Shown: positions 1 to 10,765 of the stretch, in pieces
Layout of the letters: the number at the start of each line of letters is the position of its first letter
Numbering within the stretch: position 1 is the stretch's first letter
Assembly: GCF_023101765.2 (NCBI RefSeq)
Contig: NC_064220.1
Coordinates: forward strand, 6,572,001-6,636,000
Direction: 5' to 3'
Length of the DNA: 64,000 nucleotides
From: Spodoptera frugiperda
Lineage: Eukaryota; Arthropoda; Insecta; Lepidoptera; Noctuidae
The notes under the pieces: model-generated
What the model was told of the DNA's origin: nothing
The model's database searches: none
The model's input: the letters and a program-made list of their open reading frames with translations, nothing else
Translations under genes and position numbers: made by a program

Positions 1-1161
1 ATGAGAGCTTTTTATTTTCAGTTGGAATTTCGTTTTTAACAATGCTACCAACCAGACGTACAAGCTTAGGCCGCAGAACTCGAAATACGGCAAGTCAAAG
101 AAATATAAGAGCAAATCAAACTGATGAGCATAGCGAAGCGCGAAATGAACTTGAACTGAATCGATATCAAGATAGAAATGTTGTGTTTAACCCACAAAGC
201 TGCATTCAGTTATAATGTGGCAATTGATTACAGTTCAGAGCAAATTGTTGCTATTGGACCAATGAACATTGTGTGTCCACATTGGGATTGAAATGGGCCT
301 CTGGATTGTGTTGCGCCAGCGGCCAAGTCAAATTGACGCCATTGGTACCGCCACCAGAGCCACTACATTCATTGGTTTATTTTTTGACTCATATCCAGCA
401 GTACAATAATTGCTTTCAAATGACATCATTTGGAGCAACAAAAGTTATACGAGACAATTTTTTGCCTACTTTTAGCAAGTAAGTATAATGGGAAACGTTT
501 TTTTTTTTAGTTTTAAAACCATGTAGCTGGTGCAAAATATGTCGAGTCAGTGATGTGTTTATTTTGTAAACAATAAATCAAATACATAATAATAGTCTAT
601 AATCCGAAGACTTAATCAGCAACATTTATAACATGTTGTATTTTATAGTGGCATGAGCAAGATGTTCTTGGTAAAGCCTACTACCTAAAGCTGCCGTGGA
701 AGGCTGTTTAATGTCGAGGTTAAAAGTAGTTTTAATTTGAAATGATGTAAAGTATTGTGGCAGTATTTTGCGACACACATGGTGGTACAATTTGCTATAC
801 AATTGCCTGTATACATATTTATATTCTTGCAGATTCAGGGATTCAAATATATCATCAAACAGGTTCCTTATTGCCAGTGCCTGTTGAAGACTATACATTT
901 TTGCAAATATATTTTATGGACAATTCATCAAGAGAAGTCGATCAGTGTTGCGCACACAACAACTCAGTAAAGAGATCCATTGTGATGAACAACTTCAAAC
1001 ATTTTTCCTTCAACACAATGAATTAGTTGCATTAGACCGATGCATTAGACATTCACAAATGCATTAGACCGCATGCCATCAGATAATCACAAAATTGTCA
1101 TCAGAGCCGATAAGGCGCCTGCAGGACAGTGAAATGATTGAATCCTATGAAATAAATACTA
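1..1161 (+). mobile_element. Helitron-derived unit, copy 1 (5' end cut by window)
   Basis: This copy matches the second copy at 2758-3930 almost base for base. It carries a broken N-terminal piece of the Helitron Rep/helicase protein: ATG at 42 (MLPTRRTSLGRRTRN), then the conserved block GLCCASGQVKLTPLVPPPEP near 305-360 and FQMTSFGATKVIRDN near 415-460. An intron of 354 bases lies at 479-832 (GTAAGT donor, TTGCAG acceptor), followed by QIYHQTGSLLPVPVEDY and, after frameshifts, MPSDNHKIVIRADKAPAGQ near 1072-1128 and a stop. Frameshifts, including a two-base loss relative to copy 2 near 190, make it non-coding. The Rep nuclease core and helicase are absent. It ends where another Helitron 5' end begins at 1162. 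The family match is from memory of lepidopteran Helitron proteins and is good; the unit's 5' boundary is not visible. Confidence 0.8.
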
Positions 1162-1460
1162 TCATCTTATATATAAAAATGAATCGCTAAAAGTGTTGGT
1201 AAGCGCATAACTCAAGAACGCCTGGACCAATTTGGCTATTCGTTGAAGTTCAAGGATGGTTTTTACGGCGAGAAAATATCAAATAATTGACGGAAAAGCC
1301 CTAAAAACAGCCCTTTTCTTTATCCCATACAAACGTTTTCTAACTAATACGTAGAGTCAATTTGAGCTTTATTGCTATTGGATAAAGTTCATATTGGATA
1401 AATGCTATTGGATACTAAAAAACAAAATATGCTATTGGATAAGTGTGCGTTGGAGCACAG
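1162..1460 (+). mobile_element. Helitron 5'-end fragment
   Basis: It starts TCATCTTATATATAAAAATG after an A, the usual A^T Helitron target, and continues with the block AACTCAAGAACGCCTGGACC that I know from lepidopteran Helitron 5' ends. No CTAG-type 3' end that clearly belongs to it was found. It interrupts the 3' side of the preceding Helitron-derived unit, so it is the younger insertion. Confidence 0.6.
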
Positions 1461-1462
1461 AA

Positions 1463-1835
1463 TCTCTACTAATATTATGAATGCGAAAGTAACTCTGTCT
1501 GTCTGTAATTACGCTTTCACGCCTAAACCAGTGAACCGATTTTGATGAAATTTGGTTCTGAGATAGAATAGACCTTACTTGATACTTTTTATTGCAAAAA
1601 AATAGCGGAGAATAGGTAAACATAGGGGATAAATGGTCATATGGAAATTCGTCATTTTTAAAGCTGTAACAGTGAATTTTTGTATTTGGACCCTTAATTA
1701 GGAGTGAAAGAACATAGGCTACTTTTTAATAAAAAGGGTAGAAGGCGTAGAATGCTTGATAGAGGAGATTAATGTTTGCTTGAAAATTCGTCATTTTCGT
1801 TAATACGTTGCCTGTGGCTTCACTCGCGTTCGATT
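1463..1835 (+). mobile_element. Non-autonomous Helitron, 5' part
   Basis: It begins TCTCTACTAATATTATGAAT after an A. It then has the GCGAAAGTAACTCTGTCTGT block and the TTTTGATGAAATTTGG block typical of a common short lepidopteran Helitron family. The 3' end is degenerate, with a remnant TGTGGCTTCACTCGCG. There is no coding capacity. Confidence 0.6.
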
Positions 1836-1877
1836 CTTATTTAAATACACATAATATACTTATTTAAATCGCCAATA

Positions 1878-2214
1878 TCCCTACTACAAAATGTTATGAA
1901 TGCGAAAGTAATCCTGTTTGTGTTGAGGTTACGCTTGCACGAATGTTTTTTTTTTTTGGAATATAACAACGAAACAATGTATTTTTTTATTGATAGGCAA
2001 TATATAGGAAATTAAAGGATAATAATATAGATAACCTTGGCTACTTTTCATCATGATTATAAAATGATGAATCGGCGGTCGTGGTTTCTTTGGAATACAT
2101 ATCTTTAAAAATGCTAACAGTAACATATTCTCAAGTAATTCACATTTTAGATGACATACGGCAGCATTTTGACCACTAACACCACTACGCAGACGAAGTC
2201 GCGGGTAAAAGCTA
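1878..2214 (+). mobile_element. Non-autonomous Helitron, second piece with 3' end
   Basis: It starts TCCCTACTAC with the same ATGCGAAAGTAA block as the piece at 1463. It ends in the classical Helitron 3' signature GACGAAGTCGCGGGTAAAAG followed by CTAG at 2211-2214. It may be a second insertion or the far end of the element that begins at 1463. Confidence 0.6.
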
Positions 2215-2757
2215 GATTCGATAAATTTTCATTTGTACATGTCAAATATTTGTTGTTTCTAAATTCAAATTCTGTAAATAATGATTGACATTTATGCATA
2301 AACTATGAAAAGGGTGAATAAACAATTGTCTGTATTTTTTTTAATCTATTGAAAATGTTGATAGTGCATTAAGCATTAATAATTCCTCAAATATTAATTA
2401 TGCGTGCGTTCAGAAATAATGACAAATTATTATCAACACGCGTGTGTTCAGAAATTTATTTTGTGTAAATTACAGTTTCTATTCACGTTTCGAACAAACG
2501 ATGCTCTTTCAATATAGTCTATTGGTGTGAATGACATTGACATTCGTATTGCGCGTTTTTTAAAATATGCAAAATTAAATGTATAATTTTCAATATTTCT
2601 GAGAGATTATCTTAATATTTCTTCGAATTTTAAAGACTAAGAAGATTTTTATTTGCTAATAAGTGTTTGTTAATCAAGGTAAGTTCACATCTTCATTATT
2701 GATTTTTAGTAACTTTTGGTGACTACACAATACTACAATTTGGTATACAGAAAATGT
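2215..2757. other. AT-rich leader upstream of Helitron-derived copy 2
   Basis: No gene is seen. A good splice donor (AAG|GTAAGTT) lies at about 2680, followed by a TTTTATTTTCAG acceptor at 2766-2777. This could be a 5' non-coding exon and intron of the Helitron-derived unit that follows. Transcription is only inferred. Confidence 0.35.
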
Positions 2758-4141
2758 ATGAGAGCTTTTTATTTTCAGTTGGAATTTCGTTTTTAACAAT
2801 GCTACCACCCAGACGTACAAGCTTAGGCCGCAGAACTCGAAATACGGCAAGTCAAAGAAATATAAGAGCAAATCAAACTGATGAGCATCGCGAAGCGCGA
2901 AATGAACTTAAACTGAATCGATATCAAGATAGAAATGTTGTGTTTAATCCCCACAAAGCTGCATTCAGTTATAATGTGGCAATTGATTACAGTTCAGAGC
3001 AAATTGTTGCTATTGGACTAATGAACATTGTGTGTCCACATTGGGATTGAAATTAAAAAATGAAACCTCTGGATTGTGTTGCGCCAGCGGCCAAGTCAAA
3101 TTGACGCCATTGGTACCGCCACCAGAGCCACTACATTCATTGGTTCATTTTTTGACTCATATCCAGCAGTACAATAATTGCTTTCAAATGACATCATTTG
3201 GGGCAACAAAAGTTATACGAGACAATTTTTTGCCTACTTTTAGCAAGTAAGTATAATGGCAAACGTTTTTTTTTTTAGTTTTAAAACCATGTAGCTGGTG
3301 CAAAATATGTCGAGTCAGTGATGTGTTTATTTTGTAAACAATAAATCAAATACATAATAATAGTCTATAATCCGAAGACTTAATCAGCAACATTTATAAC
3401 ATGTTGTATTTTATAGTGGCATGAGCAAGATGTTCTTGGTAAAGCCTGCTACCTAAAGCTGCCGTGGAAGGCTGTTTAATGTCGAGGTTAAAAGTAGTTT
3501 TAATTTGAAATGATGTAAAGTATTGTGGCAGTATTTTGCGAGCCACATGGTGGTACAATTTGCTATACAATTGCCTGTATACATATTTATATTCTTGCAG
3601 ATTCAGGGATTCAAATATATCATCAAACAGGTTCCTTATTGCCAGTGCCTGTTGAAGACTATACATTTTTGCAAATATATTTTATGGACAATTCAGCAAG
3701 AGAAGTCGATCAGCGTTGCGCACACAACAACTCAGTAAAGAGATCCATTGTGATAAACAAGTTCAAACATTTTTCCTTCAACACAATGAATTAGTTGCAT
3801 TAGACCGATGCATTAGACATTCACAAATGCATTAGACCGCATGCCATCAGATAATCACAAAATTGTCATCAGAGCCGATAAGGCGCCTGCAGGACAGTGA
3901 AATGATTGAATCCTATGAAATAAACACTATTATGAAAATATATTTTGTTTTTTTTTTTTAAATTAGTAAAGTCCTTTTCAGGTATAGTGAGATCAGGAAA
4001 TGATGGTTTTATTTTTATATGGAGGATATTTATAGATTCCAATTCAAATTGAATAGGGACTCATACATAACTCAGCTATACAAAATAAAGTAGAGCATCA
4101 TTGCTACGCGAAAGCGGTACGAAGTTCGCTGGGTCAGCTAG
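2758..4141 (+). mobile_element. Helitron-derived unit, copy 2, with 3' terminus
   Basis: This is a near-identical repeat of copy 1, offset about 2757 bases. The ATG is at 2799 (MLPPRRTSLGRRTRN). The reading frame holds to IDYSSEQIVAIGLMN and then shifts by one base near 3045, before LKLKNETSGLCCASG and FQMTSFGATKVIRDN. The intron is 3247-3600 (GTAAGT to TTGCAG, 354 bases). After it come QIYHQTGSLLPVPVEDY and MPSDNHKIVIRADKAPAGQ, then a stop. Copy 1 and copy 2 diverge at about 3930. The remaining 210 bases lead to a Helitron-like 3' end, GAAGTTCGCTGGGTCAG then CTAG at 4138-4141 and a T. The catalytic Rep and helicase parts are deleted, so it is non-autonomous and non-coding. Confidence 0.8.
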
Positions 4142-4849
4142 TATTACATAAAATTTTGTATAAATGGTGTACTGTAAAGAATTACCTATCAATCTATACC
4201 GGATTTTGCACGGCAGGTGTGCTGAGGCTACGGTAACCACTTACCTTCGGTAACGGACCGTCTGGTCTGTAAGCTTTATTGCTACCGAACGATGGGATTG
4301 TAGGATAAAGTCCAGACTGAGCAATCCAACCTGGGAAATGTAGTTTTGTATCGTGTGTGCTGTTAAATGTATTTGGGTCTTAATGTGAAAAAGGGAAGGG
4401 AAAAATGTCGTCATACCTTTCATCCCCTAAGAGGTAGGCAGAAGTGCAGGTTAATTCTATGTATTTTGGTATTATCCATAAGTAAAATGAAACAGAATTG
4501 TACATTATGATTAGTTAAACCGAAATAACGTTTAGTAGTTATTGGTTAGTTCATTCGCACCAGCCAATCAGAGCGCCGAATGCGCTCTCTTTTCGTTTTT
4601 TTGTTCAAAATAAAACAAATTCGTACTAAACCCTCTGTCCTTCATTTCAAATGTTTATCATGATAACTTTATTAGCTTATAATTTGACCAAAGGTCTCCA
4701 ATACCGAAATACAACAACAGACATGAATATGTTATACCAAGTAAAAGCAATTATAATCGTGATTGTTCTAATTACTTGAATCGTTCAAACAATCACGAAC
4801 GTTTTGTATGTAGTCATTTTCTATAATTATATTATGGCTGCTATAAAAT

Positions 4850-4881
<32 letters not shown>

Positions 4882-5637
4882 AATTGTGGTTGACACGCAT
4901 ATCATGTTCACGAAACGTAAGCCATGGAAAAATACAGTATGAAGATCACTCATATGATTTAAATGAAACTACAAGTAGTACTCGTCCACAGAAGCATAAT
5001 ACTAGTAAATATTTCAATTAAAACCGAAGATTAAAAACTGAAAATTTCAAACAATATAAATACCGTAATTAAATTAATCAAGTATTAAATTGTGTGGGAT
5101 CAGCTTCATGTTTCTTGACCATAGAAGATCTGTAATGTTGCAAGTTGTCTAGGAATCTTAAAGACATGTGGCGCAGTTGTTATAATGCCGTATTTGTAAA
5201 AAGTGTTCAAATTAGCTCAAGGTTCGGTTTTCTTCAAATGACATCGTAGGAAATCGCACGTCTTTTAATCTCTTAAGAGGCATAAAGGCACACATATTCA
5301 ATGTGACGCAAGAAGTAAGAACCAATTCAAGACATTATCATACTCAATACACCAGCACATCAACCTACCCTAATCTGACAGATATCTCCAGTGGATTTTC
5401 AACCATACCGTCAAACAAATAACGTTGAAATTGCTATCCATATGTAGTAATAAATCAGTCCGTCAGTTGTAGATAACTACTGACTTTCTCAGGTTATTAT
5501 ACTGACTGACGTATTTATCATGGACGATGGAATTCCCCAATAATTCCTTAATTCCCTGTTGTTATTGTTTTAACTTCAAACTGTTATTAAGTGGTCTTGA
5601 TTTTTTCTGGAAGGGTAGATTAATAATATATGTTAGA
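4142..5637. other. Gene-free AT-rich stretch
   Basis: No gene is supported. It holds the TC microsatellite described separately. A perfect 7-bp-stem hairpin (AGAGCGC, loop, GCGCTCT) lies at 4570-4588. A MITE-like remnant around 4500-4640 has a right side (AAAACAAATTCGTACTAA) that resembles the right end of the palindromic element at 56186-56315. Confidence 0.5.
4854..4881. repeat. (TC)n microsatellite
   Basis: An uninterrupted CT run of about 28 bases. It produces a spurious Arg-Glu-rich frame on the other strand. Confidence 0.95.
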
Positions 5638-5815
5638 CTAGCTTCTACCAGCGGCTTCGCCCACGGTCCAGTGAGATAAAAACTGTCTATGTGTTATTCC
5701 ACACTATACTCTACTCCTGTTCCAAATTTTATCTGATACCTTCAACCATTTTGATATGATTAAGTAATGAGTAACAAGCATACCTACTTACATACAAACT
5801 TTCTTGCCATGTGAC
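5638..5815 (-). mobile_element. Helitron 3' fragment
   Basis: Read on the minus strand it ends GAAGCCGCTGGTAGAAG then CTAG, with T next, which is the Helitron 3' signature. The 5' limit is not clear. Confidence 0.55.
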
Positions 5816-5862
5816 GCTTGGTAGGGGATTAGATATCGCAGTTTTAAAAGTTCATGGTTACC

Positions 5863-5966
5863 TTTTTTTTTTGATGGTGGAAAATCATCCAATGACTTCT
5901 CCCACCTTGGGCGAGGCGAGAGGGAGTGTCAGACTCTTACTGACTAAAAACCACCGGTAACCCGCT
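5863..5966 (-). mobile_element. Family A retroposon, left arm of a head-to-head pair
   Basis: A poly(T) start (antisense of a poly(A) tail) is followed by the family A consensus. An internal deletion joins AAAAACCACC directly to GGTAACCCGCTAGG. It abuts a second copy in the opposite orientation. Confidence 0.75.
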
Positions 5967-6149
5967 AGGGGCCCAGCAGGGCTGATGCTTGATCCGGAGC
6001 TGCGGACTACCTAGCGGGTTTACCGGGGCTCCGGCTCGAAAAGTAGGAGAAGGAACGGGGTGGTTTTTAGTCAGTAAAAGTCAGACACCCCTCTCGCCTC
6101 ACCAAGGCGGGAGGTCTATCGATGATTATTATGGCCCCTTCAAAAAAAT
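5967..6149 (+). mobile_element. Family A retroposon, right arm of a head-to-head pair
   Basis: It runs GGGCCCAGCAGGGCTGATGC through TAGCGGGTTTACCGGGGCTC to a decayed tail ending in seven A's. Together with the preceding arm it forms an inverted pair. Confidence 0.75.
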
Positions 6150-6463
6150 GCAAGGTAGTGTGGCCAAACACCTGGCACATTGCGAATTAAAAAAGAACTT
6201 ATTATTATACATCAGGAATTATTAAAATTTTAGACTCCGCTGAATCAGAATCCGTAATCCGATCCAAACTCAAAATTAAATACTAATGTATCCTTCTCGT
6301 AATCACATTACACAACTAGATACTTGGTACTATTTTGTGCATATCTTAAAATGCACGAATATTCCACTACATTTGCGCTTACATTGAGACCACCACTATA
6401 AGGCATGGACACACAGGACTCTCAATATTAGCCTAGTACACAATGGGTGCACATCCACCTATA

Positions 6464-6558
6464 TAAAACCAGTTTATCATGGTCCCTCTTTATACGGTCT
6501 TTCTACACATTCGACGGTCAGATTATACTGGTTGTGTTAACTTGATGTGCTGTACATC
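6464..6558 (-). mobile_element. Family G MITE
   Basis: It has ends AAAACCAGTTTATCATGG and ATTATACTGGTT, imperfect inverted repeats shared with the copies at 10645, 11451, 22175 and 39230. There is no coding capacity. Confidence 0.6.
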
Positions 6559-6720
6559 AAAAGCCTGGAAACCAAAGCCTAAACTCGTTGAGACGTAAAA
6601 TACACAGAGTGATAAACAGAGAACTTACTTTGTGAGCTAAGTACAATCAAAACATCAAGTTTAATGGAATTTGTACTGTATTGTATTGTGATAGAGTTGC
6701 AAATCTAATGTAGTCTGGTA

Positions 6721-6931
6721 TGTTGGTTTGCTGGTGGCTATTTTCACACCATTGTGCTTTGTGCAGTAAACAAGTGTAACGTGTACCGGGTTCGATTCCC
6801 GCTCGGAGCAACTTGTGTGATCCTCAAATTGTTGTTCCGGGTCTGGGTGTCATGTGTATGTGAAATTGTATGTTTGTAAAGGCAACCACGACACAGGAGA
6901 AAATCCTAGTGTAGAAAAGTTAAGTTGCAAC
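6721..6931 (+). mobile_element. Family C tRNA-derived SINE
   Basis: The B-box-like GGTTCGATTCC is at 6789-6799, inside CCGGGTTCGATTCCCGCTCG. The tail region CACGACACAGGAGAAAATCC is present. The A-box end is decayed. It is a SINE head, not a working tRNA. Confidence 0.75.
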
Positions 6932-7599
6932 ATTTTTACCTCACAGTAGGATAATGTGAGGCACGTTTTTCATAAAAAACAAAATGCATTAAATGTACTA
7001 TCAACCCTGTAGCTTACTACTCGGCAGCCCTACTAACAACTCCTGAACCAAAAGCAAATCCATCTTAACATTAAAAAAAAAACAAAATATCTAGAAACTA
7101 GAATCTTTTACACATTACACCACACTAGAGAGGACCATGTAACCAATCTATTTACTTATTAACAAAAGAAAATTGCCTTTTTCTTTTTCGAAAAACCTAG
7201 AGTGGCTAGTGTCTTAATTGACCTAGTACTTAGATGTATGTCCTAGTCTAGGTAGGAAAACCACTCTTATTGTTTGGACTTAAAGTTTATTTTTAATTGA
7301 ATTTGTGTAGATTGATTGAAACTTTGTTTAGAGTGTGTTTGATTTTAGTCTCTATTGCATTTGAAATAAGATTTTTAGTGGAGTGGAGTTAATTGTTTAA
7401 GTATTATTGTGTGTGTAAGCTAAGCTCTTTCCTACATCTACTCCAGTAACAGACCACATTAAAGGTATAGAACTTGGGACCGCGATTTCTTTAAAAATGT
7501 TTTACGGCTACAATAAAACCAGTTTTTTGAAAATTGTTTTAACTAAAATAACGCTTTTCTCACCTTAATACTAGAGATTTGAATTTCTCAGAATTTTAA
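6932..7599. other. Gene-free stretch
   Basis: AT-rich sequence in which no gene, RNA or recognisable repeat was seen. Confidence 0.5.
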
Positions 7600-7710
7600 T
7601 ATATGTACTGAAAAAAGCTCTACTAATTTCGAATTACAGAGGGACTCTTCCTCGTGAGCAGCGTGTGACATCGCTCGCTAATTTACTATGTCTCACGATA
7701 GTTATTATAA
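7600..7710 (+). mobile_element. Family H MITE fragment
   Basis: It contains AAAAGCTCTACTAATTTCGA, CAGAGGGACTC and the end block TATGTCTCACGATAGTTATT shared with the copies near 18748, 42688 and 63817. Confidence 0.6.
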
Positions 7711-7809
7711 AAAATATGTAACTATTAATCATTATAAACATGTCCTCTGTGTATGACAGCAACAGTGAATGCATATACTAAAGTACTTTTATATCTTTGA
7801 GAAAAAAAT

Positions 7810-7916
7810 ATCATCATCATCATCATATCAGCCATAAACGTCCACTACTGAACATAGACCTCCCCCAATGACTTCTAGATAGTCCAGTTAGAAGCGACCT
7901 GTGTTCAGCCACTCCC
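7810..7916 (-). mobile_element. RTE-type LINE 3' end
   Basis: On the minus strand it reads GGAGGTCTATGTTCAGTAGT, and the sequence then ends in (GAT)n. This is the widespread 3' tail of insect RTE-type endonuclease-reverse transcriptase LINEs. It abuts a family A insertion. Confidence 0.65.
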
Positions 7917-8265
7917 TTTTTTTTTAGGGGGGAAAATCATCCACTGACTTCTCCCGCCTTGGGTGAGGCGGGAGGGAGTGTCAGACTCTTACTGACTAAA
8001 AACCACCCCGTTCCTACTCCTGCTTTTCGAACCGGAGCTCCGGTAAACCCGCTAGGTAGTCCGCAGCTCCGGATCAGGCATAAGCCCTACTGGGCCCCAT
8101 CTGTGGTGGTCTGGCTCTTTGAGGCGCGCGCGGAACGCGACGCGCCGTACGCACGGGTCTGGTTCTGTTCGGGCGGCGAGCTACCCTTGCTCGTCGTCCG
8201 CAGACCCGCACTTACGGTGGCCGGAGATCGTCACGCGATTCAGCGACCTTAATCAGGTCTGTCTA
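7917..8265 (-). mobile_element. Family A retroposon, longest copy
   Basis: The poly(T) start is followed by the full family A body and then a CpG-rich extension (GGCGCGCGCGGAACGCGACG) seen in only one other copy, at 51811. Varying 5' lengths among copies that share one poly(A) 3' end are the mark of 5'-truncated LINE or LINE-dependent retroposition. The sense strand is minus. An open plus-strand frame here is a by-product. The 5' boundary is uncertain. Confidence 0.75.
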
Positions 8266-8523
8266 CGAAAAAAGCATAATATTATGTAACTTCAAGATGA
8301 AAACATCTTATGAACTTCAACGACCTACTTTTGTGCCAAGACTGCGTAATTTACAAAGGCCAGAAGTTGGATGGGTGGCTTATTGTTAATAACAAGTTGG
8401 GGACAGCATCTGGCGACCGCCATACTTGACATTAAGGTACAAATTATTCTTAAAAATAAAAGAAATTTCACCTCTCTGTACAGCCGTGTACAAAAGTGTT
8501 CAAAGATTAAAATTGAGGGTTTC

Positions 8524-8672
8524 TCAGATTCAAGTTTTTAAACTGCCATGGTCACTATTAATATCATTAGAACTTAAAACGGGATATTTACTATGTTTAT
8601 TAACAGTGCCGAAATATCGGATCTCACAAAAACTAATAAACATGGTAAATATTCCGTTTTAAGTTCTAATTA
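8524..8672. mobile_element. Penelope-like element terminal-repeat remnant
   Basis: It starts CAAGTTTTTAAACTGCCATG, as does the end of the complete element at 23762. It contains ACAGTGCCGAAATATCGG and has AGAACTTAAAACGGGATATT facing AATATTCCGTTTTAAGTTCT as an inverted pair. No coding part remains. Confidence 0.6.
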
Positions 8673-9349
8673 TGTTTCTCAGATTTTTCTTCAGTAACTA
8701 CCTACACAAAAATGGATTAATTGAAAATACCAATCTTTATGTTTAGTTCTTTATTCAATGACCATTGCAAAATGTGTGCGTCGAAATCTACTGCAAAATT
8801 TAATTTAAGAGGTTATTGAACCCAGGCGTGTATAAGTCGTCATACATAACGAATCAGAATACCTAATATTTTTATTAATTTTCATTTAAAATTAAAAACA
8901 AAATGTTTTAGATATCTTTATCATATAAAAAATAAAAACGAAACTAAGTAATAATATATTAATTTGAAACTAAAGTAATTGAAAAAAATATTTACTTTCA
9001 TTTTAGTCTTTACATCAAATACTAGACTTTGATTAGGTATTTACTACAATTAAATATGTTTTCTTAAAAATACTTTAAATAATTACTGATTCTCGTACGT
9101 GTTTATTTTATCTTTGTTTGACGTCGCATAGAAGAGTTTTCTTTTTGTAATCTGGAGATAGTTTATTTATTTATTAAGGGTTACCAACATAAATACAGCA
9201 ATATTGCACAATAAACATAAAAGTTACATACAAATTACCTTAGGCTTATCTGTATTTACAATTATGGGTAACCACAGCATGCGTATTAAGAGAATAATAT
9301 ACATATAGTTAAGAGAATGCCTTACTCTCTTAACTATCTGCTCTATCTT
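8673..9349. other. Gene-free AT-rich stretch
   Basis: No gene is seen. An AT-rich segment near 9160-9250 may be a LINE 3' remnant. A short perfect hairpin (ATAGTTAAGAG / CTCTTAACTAT) lies at 9305-9337. Confidence 0.4.
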
Positions 9350-9520
9350 TTCGGATCACCTGATGGTAAACGATCGCAACACCAGAAGAATCGCACGTGT
9401 GTTGCTAACCTGTTAACACATTGAACGCCGTGGTGGTTACCGGTGACCGACGTTAGCGGAGGATTTGCCAGTTTTCTATTGGAAGTCACACACTTAAAAA
9501 GTATGACTACGCTGATGAAA
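9350..9520 (-). mobile_element. Family D retroposon subfamily with hairpin body
   Basis: CGGATCACCTGATGGTAAAC is the antisense of the family D 3' end. The body then runs TTAACACATTGAACGCC and GACGTTAGCGGAGGAT, which recurs in diverged form in the family D copy at 35867. Confidence 0.55.
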
Positions 9521-9970
9521 CCATGAGTAACAACCAGTTGTACATTAATATAGGTATTATGTAATGTGATGTATGTGCCTATTTTGTCAATTTGAACGCT
9601 AGTTCAAATACATTCTTCTGGTATCATTATACTAAACGATACTGTTTGATATCCACAACCAATAACAAACCTTTTATAAATAAATAAAATCGTAACCTAA
9701 TAAAACAATATAAAGGACGAGTGGCAACAATATTGAATTGTTCAACGTACGAACGTACCTTGCATGTTATTCTTTATCCAGTGAATAAGAGAAACATATT
9801 ATATATGATATTATATTATATTAGTTCGGTTCCATTAGGTAATGTTATCATTGGAGTCCCCAGAAATTCGGTCGCGGGTCGTCTATTAAATATATTTGTG
9901 GTAGAATATTGATATGTTGTGACATCATCCTTTCTTGTTTAGTTTTTTTATTGGTATTCTATTGTTGTTA
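9521..9970. other. Gene-free stretch
   Basis: Nothing recognisable was seen. The small open frame at 9721-9912 has no family resemblance and an AT-driven composition. Confidence 0.45.
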
Positions 9971-9979
9971 GGGTAATAT

Positions 9980-10136
9980 TTTTATCCGAAACTGCGGACT
10001 ATCTAGCGGGCTTACCGGAGCTCCAGCTCGAAAAGCAGGAGTAGGAACGGGATGGTTTTGTAGTAAGAGTCTGACACTTCCCTTCGAATCGCCCAAGGCG
10101 GGAGAATCATTGGATGATTTTCCCTCCTTAAAAAAG
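9980..10136 (+). mobile_element. Family A retroposon with target-site duplication
   Basis: It runs from TCCGAAACTGCGGACTATCT to a poly(A)-like tail. GGGTAATAT is repeated at 9971-9979 and 10137-10145, a plausible 9-bp target duplication. Confidence 0.75.
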
Positions 10137-10145
10137 GGGTAATAT

Positions 10146-10644
10146 ATTTGTGAGGTTTTGGGTTCTTAGTCATAGTATAATATCTGATATTTGGCTTAGT
10201 GCTGCAGTGTATGAAAATAGGTTAAGCTCCTCTTAATTAATTGGCTGCATTTGCTCTACTTGTAAAATACTGACATTCAGCTAATAAAATTGTTATGTTA
10301 TACTATCTACTAAGTATAAAATGCACCTATTAGTGATTTTAGGAATCAAAAAGCATGATTTTATTATGTAATCCTTATTTGACACTTAGCAAATACAATT
10401 TTTAATAGGTCAAACAAACTTAGACACTTACATAATTTATGACATTCAGCCAAATCCTATCAGAACTCAGTGTTAACCTCAGCCTAGTTGGGTAAGAGCC
10501 AGCAGAAAGAATAATACTTAATGTGAAAGTTCCACGAAATTGCAAGTAACTTTTTAAAATTGGTTCTTCTTAATGCAATTGCTATTTGAAATGTACTTTG
10601 CAAGACTGAAATATGTTCACATAGTCCAAGTTAAAGGCACTTTA
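10146..10644. other. Gene-free stretch
   Basis: AT-rich sequence in which no gene or repeat was recognised. Confidence 0.45.
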
Positions 10645-10765
10645 ATGTACATACCGATACACGTCAAATTGCTCAAAACCAGTATAAACTGACCGTCGAA
10701 TGTGCGGAAAGACCATACAATGCGAGACCATGATAAACTGGTTTTGTGTAGCTCAAGGTGTATAC
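10645..10765 (+). mobile_element. Family G MITE
   Basis: AAAACCAGTATAAACTGACC is at the left and CATGATAAACTGGTTTTGTG at the right, imperfect inverted ends. The core GCGGAAAGACCATACAATGC is shared with the sister copies. Confidence 0.65.
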
